From: Myoxocephalus aenaeus
Lineage: Eukaryota; Chordata; Actinopteri; Perciformes; Cottidae
Reading direction: 5' to 3'
Assembly (NCBI GenBank): GCA_038501785.1
Contig: JBAMJR010000154.1
Coordinates: 3,066,001-3,130,000, forward strand
Length of the DNA stretch: 64,000 nt
Positions within the stretch are counted from its first letter, which is position 1; every line of letters starts with the position of its first letter. The notes under the pieces were generated by a model. It saw only the letters and a list, made by a program, of their open reading frames with translations. It was not told where the DNA came from and did not search any database. Below, one piece after another: positions 11,265 through 23,316 of this stretch. Made by a program: the position numbers and the translations under genes.

Positions 11265-12816
11265 CACTAAGATGTCAGTGGTTTTAGTCTTCCCCGGGAT
11301 ATTCTCTAATCTAAGTGGAAGCGAGGGATTGCGTGACCTTTCCCCTTCGGGTCACGGAGAATGCAAGTGCCAGAAGGGAAGAGAGGGGAGGAGGCTAACA
11401 AAATAGGAGAAACAAAGAGACACTATCTCTGGCAGGCGGTGGCATTGCCCACCTCTTTCTCCGGACATCTTCTCCATTGTTGATGCTGAGCTGCATTCTT
11501 TTAATATCAGCCTGTACAAATCACACGCATTACGCACCCACACCAGAGGAAGTCGAGAAGAAGCAAGGTCTGGATAAACAAACTCGATGATCTTTTACAG
11601 TAGCTGTGGCACATCAGTGACAAACAAGCACTCACACTCTGACATGTTTGTACACACGCGCAGATTCGTACTCGGGCAGGCTCCACTCGCGCAGCATGAT
11701 CCGGGTCATTAGGGCTTGTTAATTAGAGTTGTGTTGTACCTGCTCAGCACTTTGCTAATGAGCTAACTCAATCAACCACCTGCTGGGACTAAGCCTTTCA
11801 TGTACGAGACTAGCTTGAAGACAAAGAATAGACAAACACTGATGAAAGAAAACAGGACCATGGCGGCCACAGTGCAACACACCTCCAGATCAGCACTTCT
11901 CAATCAGCGAGCCGTGAGACCAAATGTGGGTCATGTTGTGATTGTTCTGATTCAATCGCATTACAGTGCCCAAAGATAATCAGTGAATGGATACATACAT
12001 GGCAAATAACATTACCCCAAGGCTAAGGACTACAAGGCTCTAATTGAGCACCGAATACAACATGATTATTTTCATTTTCTACTAGATTTATGTTCTCATC
12101 ACATGGCTGCATCGGTCTGGCATCTGTTCTTGTGTCAAGTGACTAGAAAGAAAAGATGCATCAGAAATAGGGTTGAAAACGGGGACAGGCACTCACTGGA
12201 GTAGAAGAATGACAAGTTCATTCCTAGACAACAACACTGTAAGACTTTTTTTGTGTTCCACTTGTGACACATTTGGGTTCAGGAGAAGTTTAAACAGGCC
12301 TGCTGCTGCAGAAGGCTGTCCTGAGTTGTTCCACTTCATATTCTGTGTTCCTTCTCATTACATCAATGTGACAAGTCACACTTGAGCTTTCCCCCCCAGT
12401 GCTCCACACGCACACACCAGACACACCAGACAAACCCTCATTTGATTGACTCCTATGCTGTGATTGGTTGACTGCTGGGTTAGGAAGAGTTCATGTGTCC
12501 CAGCAGAAACACTTTGACCATATTATAATGGCATGGAATAAAGGCCCTACATCGGGACATGTATTACTATGTATCCTATTGCACGTGAGGTGCCTTCAAA
12601 CACCTCTGTGGCCTGGTGTGCTTACATGGGTAGTCGGTTCATTCATGCCCCATTGGCTTCCCCGTTGGTGCCACAGCAGGTTGTGTTCCAGATTGTAGTT
12701 GTGCATTTATTTGCTTTAAAACTAAAACATACAAGCTTTGTGTCCCTGAAGAGGAAGTTCATACCGCGTGCACTGAAGTGTGAGTTTACAGGTTGCGTGT
12801 GTTGTGTGTATTCCAG
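9967..12816 (+). other. myo16: myo16 intron (2.85 kb)
   Basis: This intron contains a (TG)n tract at 11224-11263 and a stretch near 11690-11800 rich in homeodomain-like TTAATTAG and E-box CACCTG words. The region 11888-11945 vaguely resembles a hAT end but has no partner. No exon was recognised. Confidence 0.7.
11224..11263. repeat. (TG)n microsatellite
   Basis: About 20 TG units inside an intron. Confidence 0.97.
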
Positions 12817-12969
12817 CTGTGCGTGAACATGACCAACGAGCGGCTGAGGCGGTACGTCTCTGAGGTGCTCTTCCAGCAGCAGCAGTCTGAGTGTCTACAG
12901 GAGGGCATCGCCATGGAGACCCCTCCCTCCCCCGGCAACCAGCCGGCCGTTCTGGACTTCTTTCTTCAG
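12817..12969 (+). CDS. myo16: myo16 exon k: relay helix region
   Basis: The exon has 51 codons, phase 0 at both ends. It reads LCVNMTNERLRRYVSEVLFQ, then QQQSECLQEGI, followed by PAVLDFFLQ. This matches the LCIN..NE.LQ..FN..IF..EQ.EY..EGI relay region. NMTNE rather than N(Y/F)ANE is, from memory, the MYO16 form. Confidence 0.95.
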
Positions 12970-13523
12970 GTACCGCACGCTGCTGGTTTAGACCGGTCCG
13001 GTCCAGTTTGGTGTCTCGTGACGTAATTCAACATTGCAAGCCCATCCAGAGCATCAAATTCAGACTTTCATCACTTTTTTTTTTCCCGTTTTCCCGTTTC
13101 CCGTTTCAGCTAATTAATAGCTATTTAATTCTTCCTCTTTTTTTCATTTATTTAAGTTTTAATTTAAAGGTATACATACAACAAAAATGTGACATACATA
13201 AAGACTGGTTGTGTGAAAAATATAACTGTATTACTACTGTGAGCCCAGTGATTGAGATGTTTACAATGTAATTGCAACTTGCCCGTTGTTCAACCTTTAC
13301 TGCATGTTCCCCTTTCACCCCATGTTTCCTGTCTGTCTACAATCTCTGTCACTAATGACCGAAATGCCCCCAAAACAGTTATTTAAAATCAGAGTGATAG
13401 CTACACCCTGTAGGGATCAATGAAAGTGTCATAATGAAAATGATGTATTACTCTTATCACAACGAGTTATTTGTAAACACGACTGACATAAATAACTTCA
13501 GCTTCAGTTTGTTCATTCCCCAG
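12970..13523 (+). other. myo16: myo16 intron
   Basis: T-rich intron with a few tandem TTTCCCG words at 13083-13105. Nothing else seen. Confidence 0.75.
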
Positions 13524-13724
13524 AAGCCTCAGGGATTGCTGTGTGTGTTAGATGAGGAGAGCCAGAGCCCGCGGCCGGCAGAGCAGGCCCTGTACAAGAG
13601 GCTGTCAGCCCAGCTGGACTCCAATCCGACTCAAGGTCTCTCTCTCACAACCAAGGATGGCAACGGAAACCCACCGCCCAAAGACCAGGGCCCAGCATTC
13701 ACTGTCAGCCACTATGCCGGACAG
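13524..13724 (+). CDS. myo16: myo16 exon l: motor lower 50K region
   Basis: The exon has 67 codons, phase 0 at both ends. It reads KPQGLLCVLDEESQSPR, then KDQGPAFTVSHYAGQ. The consensus is KP.GIL.LLDEE......F...HYAG.V. The central KDGNGN segment belongs to the variable loop of this class. Confidence 0.95.
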
Positions 13725-14024
13725 GTCTGTCTGCATTACTGAAAAATGTATATATTTATTAGTAGTATAACGTGAAATACATCACGACTCATGGTCATTG
13801 CAGTAGACCTCTAGATAAGCCCACCATGAATCATGAACCTCAATCACAACTTAATAGAACAATAATTCAGTTTACTTCAGTTCTCAGTAACAAACCAGTG
13901 GCCGCTTTGTATGCTCCACTAATGAAATTTAAAATCTTAACACAAACATTAAAACCATTATCGTCTTTCCAAAAAAACTAAACTCTATGTAACAATTATA
14001 TTTCCTTACAAATAAGAAATTTGT

Positions 14025-14055
<31 letters not shown>

Positions 14056-14386
14056 TCAAACTTAAAAATAAGAGAGTTTAAATATATAGGCTGCACCTAA
14101 ACATTTTTTATGATAGTTTATTCATCTATTCATAGCAAGCACTATGCAGTGGAAAGCGTCATTTGCCACCCCACTTTACAATCCTGGCTTGATTTGGCAT
14201 CACACAACTTGACCAGTGTGTAGATGGGTTTGTTCCAAACAAGGTGGCTGGAAGCACTTTAGCCCCTGGCCCGATTTGGTGTAATCCCATCGCAAGATGG
14301 TCTTTATTCCAAACTATTTTATATTGTATGTACGAATAAATGCACTGTGTAAGTGAATGTCCATGTATGATTTGTTTTTCCACCAG
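13725..14386 (+). other. myo16: myo16 intron
   Basis: This intron contains a short (TG)n tract at 14025-14053. Otherwise featureless. Confidence 0.75.
14025..14053. repeat. (TG)n microsatellite
   Basis: About 14 TG units inside an intron. Confidence 0.95.
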
Positions 14387-14462
14387 ATTTCATATGATCT
14401 CACAGGATCACTCACAAGAAACAAGGACTCTCTTCCTCAGAACCTCCTGTTTACGATGAAGT
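14387..14462 (+). CDS. myo16: myo16 exon m: motor
   Basis: The exon enters in phase 0 and leaves in phase 1. It reads ISYDLTGSLTRNKDSLPQNL, then LFTMK. This is the consensus V.Y...GF..KN.D.L...L. just before loop 2. The donor is GTAAGT. Confidence 0.94.
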
Positions 14463-15447
14463 GTAAGTACCGAATAAAAAACACACGTATGACCACATTG
14501 TGGCGTCAGAGCAAACTTAATCACACAGAACCACTCTTTGTCTAAAGGTTTTTCTGGATTTGTGTTTCATCCCATATGTAGCAGACAGCACCGTCGCTGT
14601 GTGTATATTGTCTGTAGAAGGTGCCAGATGTGGGGTGTTGTGGTTAGCAGGACACAGGCAGTCGTTGTGTGACTGCCAGGCTAGCCTTGCATCCAGCCGC
14701 CTAATTGCTATAATTTCTGACGATGGGCCTAATCTTCTAAAGGCTTGCCCTTCACTCACACTTGGCTGTTGTCCCTCCCTCCACCCGACGATGCGCCGTC
14801 GCCATTCAGCTGCACACATTAACATGCGTACTACGTGGTTTCCTCGAACGGATGTCATCACCTCCCTGCTTTAAGCCTTAAGCTAACAGGAGAGGAGAGG
14901 GATCTACATAAGTCTATGTTCAGGTGGTGAATGAAAAGACAATTACCCTTGGAGCTGTGTGTCGTTAAGTCCTTAAATGAGTCCTTAAACAGGACGCGTG
15001 TTTGTTTTTTTATTTGCTTGGTACGCCTACCTGCCGTCATCCTTTCCTCTTTTCACTCTCTCTCTCTCAGCCTTTCGGATGAGAGCAACACGCCCACGTT
15101 CACACACATGTTGTTTGGCTCACTGAATGAGCTCATTGTTGTTGTGGACCGCTCCACGTGTTGGTCCACCCCCTCTTGTTGCCTGACTGTTTGTTTACAT
15201 GGAGCCGCACTTTAAACCTCTTCCCCGCACTTCTCCTCTGATGCTTCTCCCCTTTCTGGTTTATATCATCCCCACTGTTCCTCCTTTCTTCCCTTCTTTC
15301 TTTATGTCTTTCATTCATTCTGTCTTTTCTTTCTTTCTTTTTCTTCATTCCACCATTCTTTACTCCCCTCCACCCCCTTTTTTCCACCAATGCTGTTGCT
15401 TCTATTTCATTCTTTCTCTGTCTCTGTATGTGATTTATGCCCGGCAG
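14463..15447 (+). other. myo16: myo16 intron
   Basis: Very pyrimidine-rich in its last 400 bp (15040-15440), with many TTCT and CTCT words. No mobile element was recognised. Confidence 0.75.
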
Positions 15448-15644
15448 CCAGTGAGAGTGTGTTACTGCAGCGGCTCTTCCAGTCCAAGCTGACTCAGACT
15501 GGTTCTCTGGTGCCAGCAGCCCATGGCCGTACAGGGCTCAGGGGGCCTAAAGCTGCCCTGTTGCTCCACAGGAGGCCATCAGCCTCCACTGTCGCTACCA
15601 ACATTGTCCCCCAACAGTCGTGGAGGGGCTATGACCTTACCCAG
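15448..15644 (+). CDS. myo16: myo16 exon n: loop 2 / actin-binding region
   Basis: The exon enters in phase 1 and leaves in phase 0. It reads SESVLLQRLFQSKLTQTGSL, then basic sequence LLLHRRPSASTVATN and WRGYDLTQ. It corresponds to the class-specific segment between the upper and lower actin-binding subdomains. LFQSKL.QTGSLV is, from memory, typical of MYO16. Confidence 0.92.
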
Positions 15645-16568
15645 GTACAGTACACTTTTCCCAGAGTGGTGAGCATTACATGATGTTGAAGGCCTTGTTA
15701 ATTTTCTGGTCATTAAACATATTCTGTAATTTGGTGGTTTACTCGTACTAGCTTTTGAAACTAGAAAATGTAATAAAGGAATTGATGAGCTGAACAAATA
15801 CGATCAGTGACAATCAGTCCCAAGGTCTTTGTTCCAACAGGGCTACTGACTGCTGTGCCGATCAATGGACACACAGCGATGGTAAATTTAGAAGAAGAAA
15901 AAACAACAATCTAATCTAAGATACTTCCCAACATAGTGCTCTTATTTATATATATATATATATACACCTCTGGGAATTGGATTAGTTTCAGATAGAAACT
16001 ACACAAGCATACAAACACATGCGCAATGCGCACACAGTAATGAAATCACACACTTTTTAAAATCTTTTTTTTATATTTAGAAAGCCTATTGTATTGGTAC
16101 ACATGTGTAACTGAAAAGGCTTGCTGGTTGTGTAATCTCTTGGGGGGTCCTGCCTGCTGTCTCTGGCTCCTAGCCATCCAGAGAACAGGCTTACATTAGA
16201 CTCCCTTCACCTCCCTGATTTGTCCCAGCAGCCTTATATGGTAACATTAGGCCACATTGCAGAACCACACTGAGTGTAGAGACAATTATAACACGATAGA
16301 AGACAATAATGGGCCGAATTGGACTGTACAGCATATGAAAGTGAATCATTTGGGAGTGGCTGGTTAGTGTGCATTACAAACATCCTGCAAAGAATCAAGA
16401 CTATTAGATTTTAAAGAGATTTGTATTTCTCTAGTCAAAGCCACACGGCTTAATTTGATGTTCACATGTGATAATTATGTGGTAATGGTTCCTTAGTCAT
16501 CAGTTGCTTCTTTAAGATGCAGATCTATCTTGTAAATTTTTCTCTCCATCATATTTGTCTATTGCTAG
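15645..16568 (+). other. myo16: myo16 intron
   Basis: This intron contains a short (TA)n run at 15946-15963. Nothing else recognised. Confidence 0.75.
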
Positions 16569-16649
16569 ATCTTGAAGAAGAAAGACTCGAGCTCCTTCCT
16601 CCAAAGGCTAGAGCGCTGTGGGCCCATCACAGTGGCTGTCCAGCTGAGG
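16569..16649 (+). CDS. myo16: myo16 exon o: motor, short loop exon
   Basis: The exon has 27 codons, phase 0 at both ends. It reads ILKKKDSSSFLQRLERCGP, then ITVAVQLR, which leads into the NSLSEVISKL actin-binding helix. The lysine cluster KKK is typical of loop 2. The acceptor is ATTGCTAG and the donor GTAAGA. Confidence 0.92.
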
Positions 16650-16757
16650 GTAAGAATCACTTGACCCACATTTGTAGTTTTTAGGCCTAATTATGAGTCT
16701 CTGAGTTATAAACCATGATGTTTGGTGCTTTTTTCCATAATAGCCATTAGTGTGCAT

Positions 16758-16920
16758 GTTGACTAATTGGTTAGCGCATGGCCTCTGCATGAGGTTTCTC
16801 CCACACTAATGTCCTCCCACAGTGAAAATGTGTGCAAGTCAGGTGATTGGACTCTAAATTGTCCATAGGTTTGAATGTGTTTGTCTGTCTGAATATGTTA
16901 GCCCTGTAGTAGCTTAGCAT
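16758..16920 (+). repeat. Degenerate tRNA-derived SINE-like element
   Basis: TGGTTAGCGC at about 16768 resembles a Pol III A box. It is followed by GGTTTCTCCCACA and CTCCCACAGTG, then ATTGGACTCTAAATTG, TCCATAGGTTTGAATGTG and TGTTAGCCCTG. From memory this word order is the body of a SINE family common in teleosts. The expected B-box region is missing, so this copy looks internally deleted and dead. The assignment rests on remembered consensus only. Confidence 0.55.
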
Positions 16921-16939
16921 CCATGCATGGATTTTGGAG

Positions 16940-16968
16940 TCCCTTCACAGCCTCCTCTTCTCGTTCAG
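16940..16968 (+). repeat. 29-bp direct repeat, copy 1
   Basis: The sequence starts TCCCTTCACAG and ends CTCGTTCAG. It is identical to 18308-18336, 1.37 kb downstream in the next intron. It looks like a pyrimidine tract plus AG. Confidence 0.9.
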
Positions 16969-18032
16969 TCCATCTGCAAAAAAGTAAAGAAATATGACCA
17001 ACAACTGAATCTTGACAAGCATACTGTTGAAAAAGTGTTTGTCGTTATCTTAACAAGCATTACATATACAACATCGCTCAACTGTGTGGGAAAAGTAAAT
17101 ATACAAATTTAATTGAACTATTTTGATGCCAATCGGCCAAAACCAGCATGTTCATTTTACCTTTGTCTTTATTTGACTGAATACCCGTTCCCTACAAAGA
17201 GTACCTGCAAGCATCCGCTCAGACCTCAAATGAATACAAAGATTTGTTAATGAAACTTCCTCCTCTCAAGAAATCACTGCGGGGTACTGTGATTTCATAA
17301 CTATATAAAGCAACAATACTATTCAGTCAGAGGAAAGTAGTTCAGTGTCTGCTGGTGACGCAAAGAGGCTGAAATGTGGCTCAGAGAAGCAGTACCTTTT
17401 AACTTGAATGAAGCCAGTGTGTTGCACAATCAGAGTTGTGGGCTTGTGGTAGACGAGTCCCTCAGGGAAGGAGAGAGTGGGCTGAAGAATGATGCTGTAC
17501 CAGGCCAAGCATGAAGCCCTCCACATGAATGAATGAACAATGAACAACTACCACTGTGTGCCGTGCGCACGCATTTGTGTGCGTACATGCGTTTGGAGGG
17601 AGGACCAAAATGTAAATGCTGGTCGTCACTCAAACACGAGGGGTGAGGGGTTGATTGATCATTGTACCTAAGGGTATGATGAGCCCAGATTGACGTTGGT
17701 TTGTGGCAGAAACACACACAAGTGTGAACTTGGATGCTGCATCTGTGAATTCAGGGCTTGAAATAAAACTCGCTCACACTCACACACCCTTCGAAAGAGC
17801 TCTTTGTGTTTCTTGCTTTCTCCAGAGGCAAAACAACCCCCCAAAAAATCGAACCGCTTTATCTCCAACACGACGTGATCTCACTCCGGTCACTGTGTCT
17901 TGCAAATCAAAAGCAAGACGCTCCAAAGCCCTTCCTCTGTTGTTAATCAAAGCACTGCATATTGTTTGTTCCGTTATGATCTGAAAGTTCTGAAGTTCGA
18001 CTGTGTCTCCTGTCTTTTTTTCCCTCTTTCAG

Positions 18033-18238
18033 AACTCGCTGTCGGAAGTGATCAGTAAGCTGCAGGCTTGCACTCTTCACTTTGTGGAGTGTGTGCGCCC
18101 CAATGCCAGTGGTCAGCCAGACAGTTTTGACAGCTTCCAAGTGTCTACCCAGCTACAGTACATTGGGGTTCTCGAGATGGTGCGCATGATCCGTTATGGC
18201 TACCCGGTCCGCCTGTCCTTCCCGGCCTTCCTCAGCAG
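18033..18238 (+). CDS. myo16: myo16 exon p: actin-binding helix and SH1 region
   Basis: The exon enters in phase 0 and leaves in phase 2. It reads NSLSEVISKLQACTLHFVEC, then VRPNASGQPDSFD, then QLQYIGVLEMVRMIRYGYPV. These match L..L...L..T.PHFVRCI.PN (lower 50K, actin binding) and QLRY.GVLE..RI.R.G.P.R (SH1 helix). The donor is GTCAGT. Confidence 0.96.
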
Positions 18239-18307
18239 GTCAGTGTCGAGAGCGCAGTAACTGTCCTAACTCATCCTCTGAAGGTATTGCTCTGTATGCT
18301 GATTCAT

Positions 18308-18336
18308 TCCCTTCACAGCCTCCTCTTCTCGTTCAG
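18308..18336 (+). repeat. 29-bp direct repeat, copy 2
   Basis: Identical to 16940-16968. Reading on from its terminal AG in the phase left by exon p gives a stop after a few codons, so it is unlikely to mark a used exon. Confidence 0.9.
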
Positions 18337-19539
18337 CGCCGTCTCTCAGGGATAGATCTTAAAGATGACGGATTCCTGATCTCAGTTGTACAGATACGTT
18401 ACCCTCCCAGCAGGTCACCGTGATCTCTGTCAGTTTATATGTAACTGGGCGAGCAGGTCAAAGTAAGCCAAAAGCTTGGCAGCATATTCCTCCTCTACAT
18501 CTGCAAAGAAATGCTAGGGCATATACTGCTCACATGCAGACTGATACATTAGCATTGACAAGTCACAGCAACCCTTGCTTTTAGAAGGACGACATGACCT
18601 TGAATGGCTTTTTTAGAGCATAATGGGAGTCTATTGCAGCTAATGACTGCCGCTATCACATTTCCCATGTCAGCCCGACACACACACATTAACCAGCCAG
18701 TTGTGTGTAAGGTCTCCATGCCCCCACACTTGAATGTCAATCATTATTTCTCTCCATCACCTCTTTTTATAACTCTTTCACCATGTTCCTGGCTTTCCTG
18801 CAAAGTGGTAGATCCCTGTTTCCTACTTAAACTGTGAATCCAACTCACAAGCTTTTTTTTCTTCCTGCATGTCCTGAAAATAATCTGTTGCTTTTCACTG
18901 TCATCTATTTCTGTGAAGTCTGGGATTAACTAATCACATTTCTTAAAGTATTCCACTCCAATATTTAAAACAAAATGATCTCACTCCTTTTGACTATAAA
19001 GGGATCAAAATATCAAAATAACATTCCTGCCACATAAAAGTTCTGCAAGAGTGAAGAATCAAAATATAGAATAGAAATGTACTATTAAGATTCTTAAAAA
19101 TGAATGTATTAAAATTAAAATAACTGCACTGTGGTTAAACAAAGAGGATGAGCTGTGCAAAATATACAACACAATTTGCAATTGTTCATAGCATGAAGAA
19201 TATGTGCGAACATGATAACCTATATGTGGTGGTTTTGAAGTGTGCTGCATTTATTGTCTGACACTTAATATTATCTGGTCAAACATAGTGAAATAGATCA
19301 TTGAAACTCATATATAATAGATTTTCATGAGAGAAAACCTGAACAGGGAATTGAATCTGGTGAATCCAATATAGATTGTAGTGTTGTCTGTCTATAAGCA
19401 TCTGACAGCTCCATTGTGTTTTTTATTGATATACCTTGTAAAGGCAACACTCCCGTTGTTCAAATTGTAATTGAAAGGTTCCTGGTGATGGTTTATGAAA
19501 GCTGTTTGTTAAGCCGTGTGCATGTGAGTGTCATATACA

Positions 19540-20290
19540 TTTAGGCAGCTATGGGTGTGTGACCAGCAGATAACTGAGTACCAAAAGGGCCAGCTTTTCG
19601 CCAGAAACTAACTGACCGTTGCTGGGCTGAGTATAAACCACATTGTAAATGTAAAGTTGTTTGTTTGCTTCATTCTCGGATCTATCTTATTGTCAGTGGA
19701 AGGAGAGCTCCAGTACCCACATCTGACATATCCGCTTCCAAGTGGTTGAGATGTCTGGATGAGTGTTAACCCAAGCAAAGGTGTAGCATTGCAGCAAAGG
19801 CAGGAGGCTGACATGAAACTCACACTTATTTTGGAAGTATCTCAGAGCTGTTCAGGATCTGAAGCTAATAAAATCTCTGAGGCAGCTGAGAGTCTCTGGA
19901 GTGGAGAGGGAGCAGAGATGACCCAGAGATCAGTTGGGCGAAGCAGTCTGATGGCAGGGTGGGTTCCAAACACTTCCTGCAGGTTGTTGCAGTGAGACAT
20001 AACGTTAAGCAGGTTTACAGAGTGTGATTGAGCAACGAACGCACTATTAATAGTCTCAGGTTTATACTTGAGGCAGGTTAGTTGACACACAGGCCTCTGT
20101 TCCTCCACTTTACAAGCTGTCCAGTCAATGTGCGGATTGTGCAGAGCGAGACAGTTTGTCAAGAATCCATAAAAGCTGAATACTGGTGCATCGGATTCCC
20201 TTTGACTATCTTAGTGGACAGCATCCAATTGGGTACAGAGGAGGTAAACAAGAAAACTCAACTTCACTGTCGGGTTTGATCTTTTCTTGG
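19540..20290 (-). mobile_element. Degenerate Ty3/Gypsy retrotransposon pol fragment
   Basis: Read on the minus strand, HNPHIDWTA (20115-20141) and NNLQEVF (19968-19988) match the linker between protease and reverse transcriptase of fish Gypsy elements. A shifted frame reads CSLSTPET just after it. Further on, SDVGTGAL and SPSTDNKIDP (about 19677-19730, two frames) resemble the RNase H start. Most of the reverse transcriptase core between them is missing, so the copy has internal deletions and frameshifts. LTRs were not found. The family call is by motif memory. Confidence 0.6.
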
Positions 20291-21062
20291 ATGCTGAGTT
20301 CAGTTAGCTTGACAGTCAGTAAATACAGTATCCCTCCTACAGCCAGCCAACTGTATGCGCTCCTGCCTTGACAACTTTCCAATCTCCATATGCTCCTCAA
20401 CATCCAAGAGATTACTGGAGAAAGAGTTTCCTGGGCCCTGGAAGTGTGGTAGCTGTTCTCATTCAGCCACTAACTGCTGCAGCAATCCAGACTTTTTGAG
20501 TGTCTTTTTTCCAAATAGTCTAGTTTGGCTTGGTGATTTGTGTTGTTGCGCCCTGATGGTTGCTGCATGAACATGGTCTATCTTTGGTCTGGTCTGGTTG
20601 TAATGTTGTTATACTGACTTAGAGTGTATTTATAAGGAAAATGAAAGGCTAATACTAGAAGACAGAGATCAACTTCGACCGCCAACAACATCTGGTGGCT
20701 TTGACTAACCCTTTTGACTTGCAGAGGCAGGATTGGTAATCTGTTGGTTGAGTGACATCTATGAGAATTGGCAAACAAAATCTGGAAAGCACAGAACAGA
20801 CGATGATGATGACCAAATCTGAATCAAGGTAAATTGTTAGGTCAGGGATATTAGGCTGGTAGTATGGACTGTCCAGTCCACCCAAGACGAACAAAAGAGG
20901 AGAAGATTCTGCTTTAAGAGTTGTAGAAATGCCAATTTGTTTAACCAGAGACCAGTACATTTGTTTAATGTTTAAGATCCACAAAATGACATCATACTGG
21001 GAAAGTTATTAAAAAAAAATCCATCTTTTTGGTTAAATGGCAAACAAGCTAAATCCTGAAAA

Positions 21063-21182
21063 TATTTAAGTAACACGTTACTGAGATTATAAACTAAATT
21101 TGAAATTGTAATCCTACTGTCACTGAAAGAGTAATCCATGATTTACTTACTTTATTCAGCAAAGTGTTACTGCCCAGCACTG
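21063..21182. mobile_element. Possible hAT-like element end
   Basis: The words GTAACACGTTACTGAG and TGTTACTGCCCAGCACTG resemble the terminal sequence (on the other strand CAGTGCTGGGCAGTAACA) of a teleost DNA element. No matching opposite end or target duplication was found, so this is at most a fragment. Confidence 0.35.
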
Positions 21183-23261
21183 GTTTGTGTGCATTGCGTA
21201 TGTGTGTTTTGTGTTCATACAAATGGGACCTTTTGAGTGTGCCTTTGTCTGACGTGTGTCCCCGTTCTGGTGTTTATACATTAATGCCATGCTTAATTTG
21301 AGTGGCTGCCACTCACAAAGATACCAGTCTTTGCCGAGCCCAAGTGCCATTCATATCTCTCTGTGTTTCTTCCACCGAGTTCAGCACAGACATGGCCGAT
21401 GAATGAACACAGCCTTGGCCAAGGAGGGAGCTGCTGCTGAGTGGGGGTGGACTACACTGCTGTCTTCACAGAGCTCTTTCTCACTCGATTTCCTATGCTT
21501 TCCTCACAAGCTCCTTCTTCTGAACCACCATTTCCTTTTTCTTTCATCTTCCCGCGGTCATACTTTTTTTTTCGTCCTTGTAGTCTTTATCTTTCCTTTT
21601 TTTTTCTCTGCCCTTTTTCTCTCATGTGCCCACACATTGCAGTCTTGTCCTTTTGTCTTATTTATTTCCATTTGTCAATCTTTCAAAACAGGCCATGGCC
21701 CTTGACTAATCAAACTGACAGGACAATAAATCACCTGTTAATCTTGAGGTTACTTTATACTCGTGAACACAAACACACACTTGCCCACGAGAACCATGTG
21801 GACCGGTTCACTAAGTCTTAGTGGCCGCCTGCAGCAAATTACATTATTGTCCTACTAACCCGAGTGATTTATGAGGAAATCTATTTTACTGTTGCTTTTA
21901 TTTGTCTTTTATGATACACTATGTGTTTTGTGGCGGGATTTATTTTGTGCCAATGTGTAAGGTCAAATACTACCACTTGAACCTTGTTTCTTTCCTAATA
22001 TCTTCATTCCTACAAAGTGGATGAGAAAGCGGCATCAGTATTCATGGGGCATGTCACAAAGGCAGCTCCCAAGCACACAGGTCATGATTTCTATTTGGGC
22101 AGTTTCAAGTCCTCATTCCCTCCCACTGATGGATAAACGGACACATTTGTAGGTTTATTGAGTACCTCCATCATTTCAGACTGAACACTGGGATGAAAAT
22201 CCATGAGTAAACAAAGCCAATATGAGAGTGTGGCAACACATTTGTCTGACAGAAAGGAGCAGCTTCAGGGAGGAAGTGAGCAGTTTAAATTCAAGCAGCA
22301 TTGCCTTTACCGCCTCTGTAATGCTCACTCACAGTACTCTGATGGCCTGTTGGTCGCAGAGAACCACCTTGACGCCCGGTCTCCGTCCATTTAAACTCTT
22401 ATCAAAGGGGTTATTTCACTTCTTTGACTCCATATGAAGCCCCCTGGGGTCTTGTAAAAGTAGAGACCATCGATGGTTTTCATATCCGCATAGGGGAGGC
22501 CATGGGTTTACAGAGTTCCTTTGTACTTTATGAGCCATGGGGGTCAGTGTGTGCAGTCTGCAGGTTTGGTATTACCATACACAGAGAGGGTTAGGGAGAG
22601 TTCAGACAGACCCCACTCCTACAAATCAAACACATCCCAGATTCACGTGCACTTACTTAGTCACTATTGACAACACAAGTGGTTTATGCTTCCAGCCATC
22701 TGCTTGTTATGTTTCCTCATATGTGTGACATCATCAGCTCGCTCTGCGTCTCATTGATAACAGAAGGGCCGACGAACCCAATGCACTGGCCAACTGAGTT
22801 TGGGGTTTTTGTTTATTTACTTGGTTGATATTCCTATTTCATTCAGAAATTGTCATGATTTCAGTACACAGTATATTATCATTAAAGCAGCAGGAGAGGC
22901 ATTATGTTATACCGCAGTACTCTTGGGAAATACGATACGATACTTTCTTTATGATTAATCATTTGCAATGTGACGTTAAACACGGGGTTACCAGTGGAAG
23001 CTTGGAGACGTAAAGGTAAACAAAGAGGACGGCACATGGGTGTTCAGCCTGGAAAATTACATTTTCTCATAAACATTAAGGATTAAAGCTGGAACATAAA
23101 AACACATGTAAGCAGCGGAATGGAAGCAAAGACTATATTCATTTTCATCGAACATTTCATTTTGTCATTGCAGCTGTAAATGGACAAGGAAATAGATTAT
23201 TTATTTAAAATGACCTCTCATCTTGTGAGGAAGAAGCCTGAAAGACATTCAAATCAGGGAG

Positions 23262-23316
23262 GAGTCTTCTTCCTCCTCTTCTTCTTCCTCCTCTTCTTCT
23301 CCTTCTCCTTCTTTGC
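23262..23316. repeat. Imperfect CTT/CTC polypyrimidine tract
   Basis: An almost pure pyrimidine run of mixed CTT and CTC triplets with near mirror symmetry inside an intron. The Glu-rich minus-strand frame is a product of it. Confidence 0.9.

Larger units (their letters stand above)
16650..18032 (+). other. myo16: myo16 intron carrying a SINE-like relic
   Basis: This intron holds the tRNA-SINE-like relic (16758-16920) and the first copy of a 29-bp duplicated, acceptor-like sequence (16940-16968). Confidence 0.7.

Noticed and set aside
11888..11945. hAT-like end CAGCACTTCTCAATCAGC
   Set aside because: No opposite end or target duplication was found nearby, so the resemblance is too weak.
16927..17112. 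61-codon frame after the first 29-bp repeat
   Set aside because: It is open in the right phase after the AG, but the protein does not resemble myosin and exons o and p already join smoothly.
18340..18420. Possible exon after the second 29-bp repeat
   Set aside because: Reading in the phase left by exon p meets TAG after a few codons, and exon q already continues the motor correctly.
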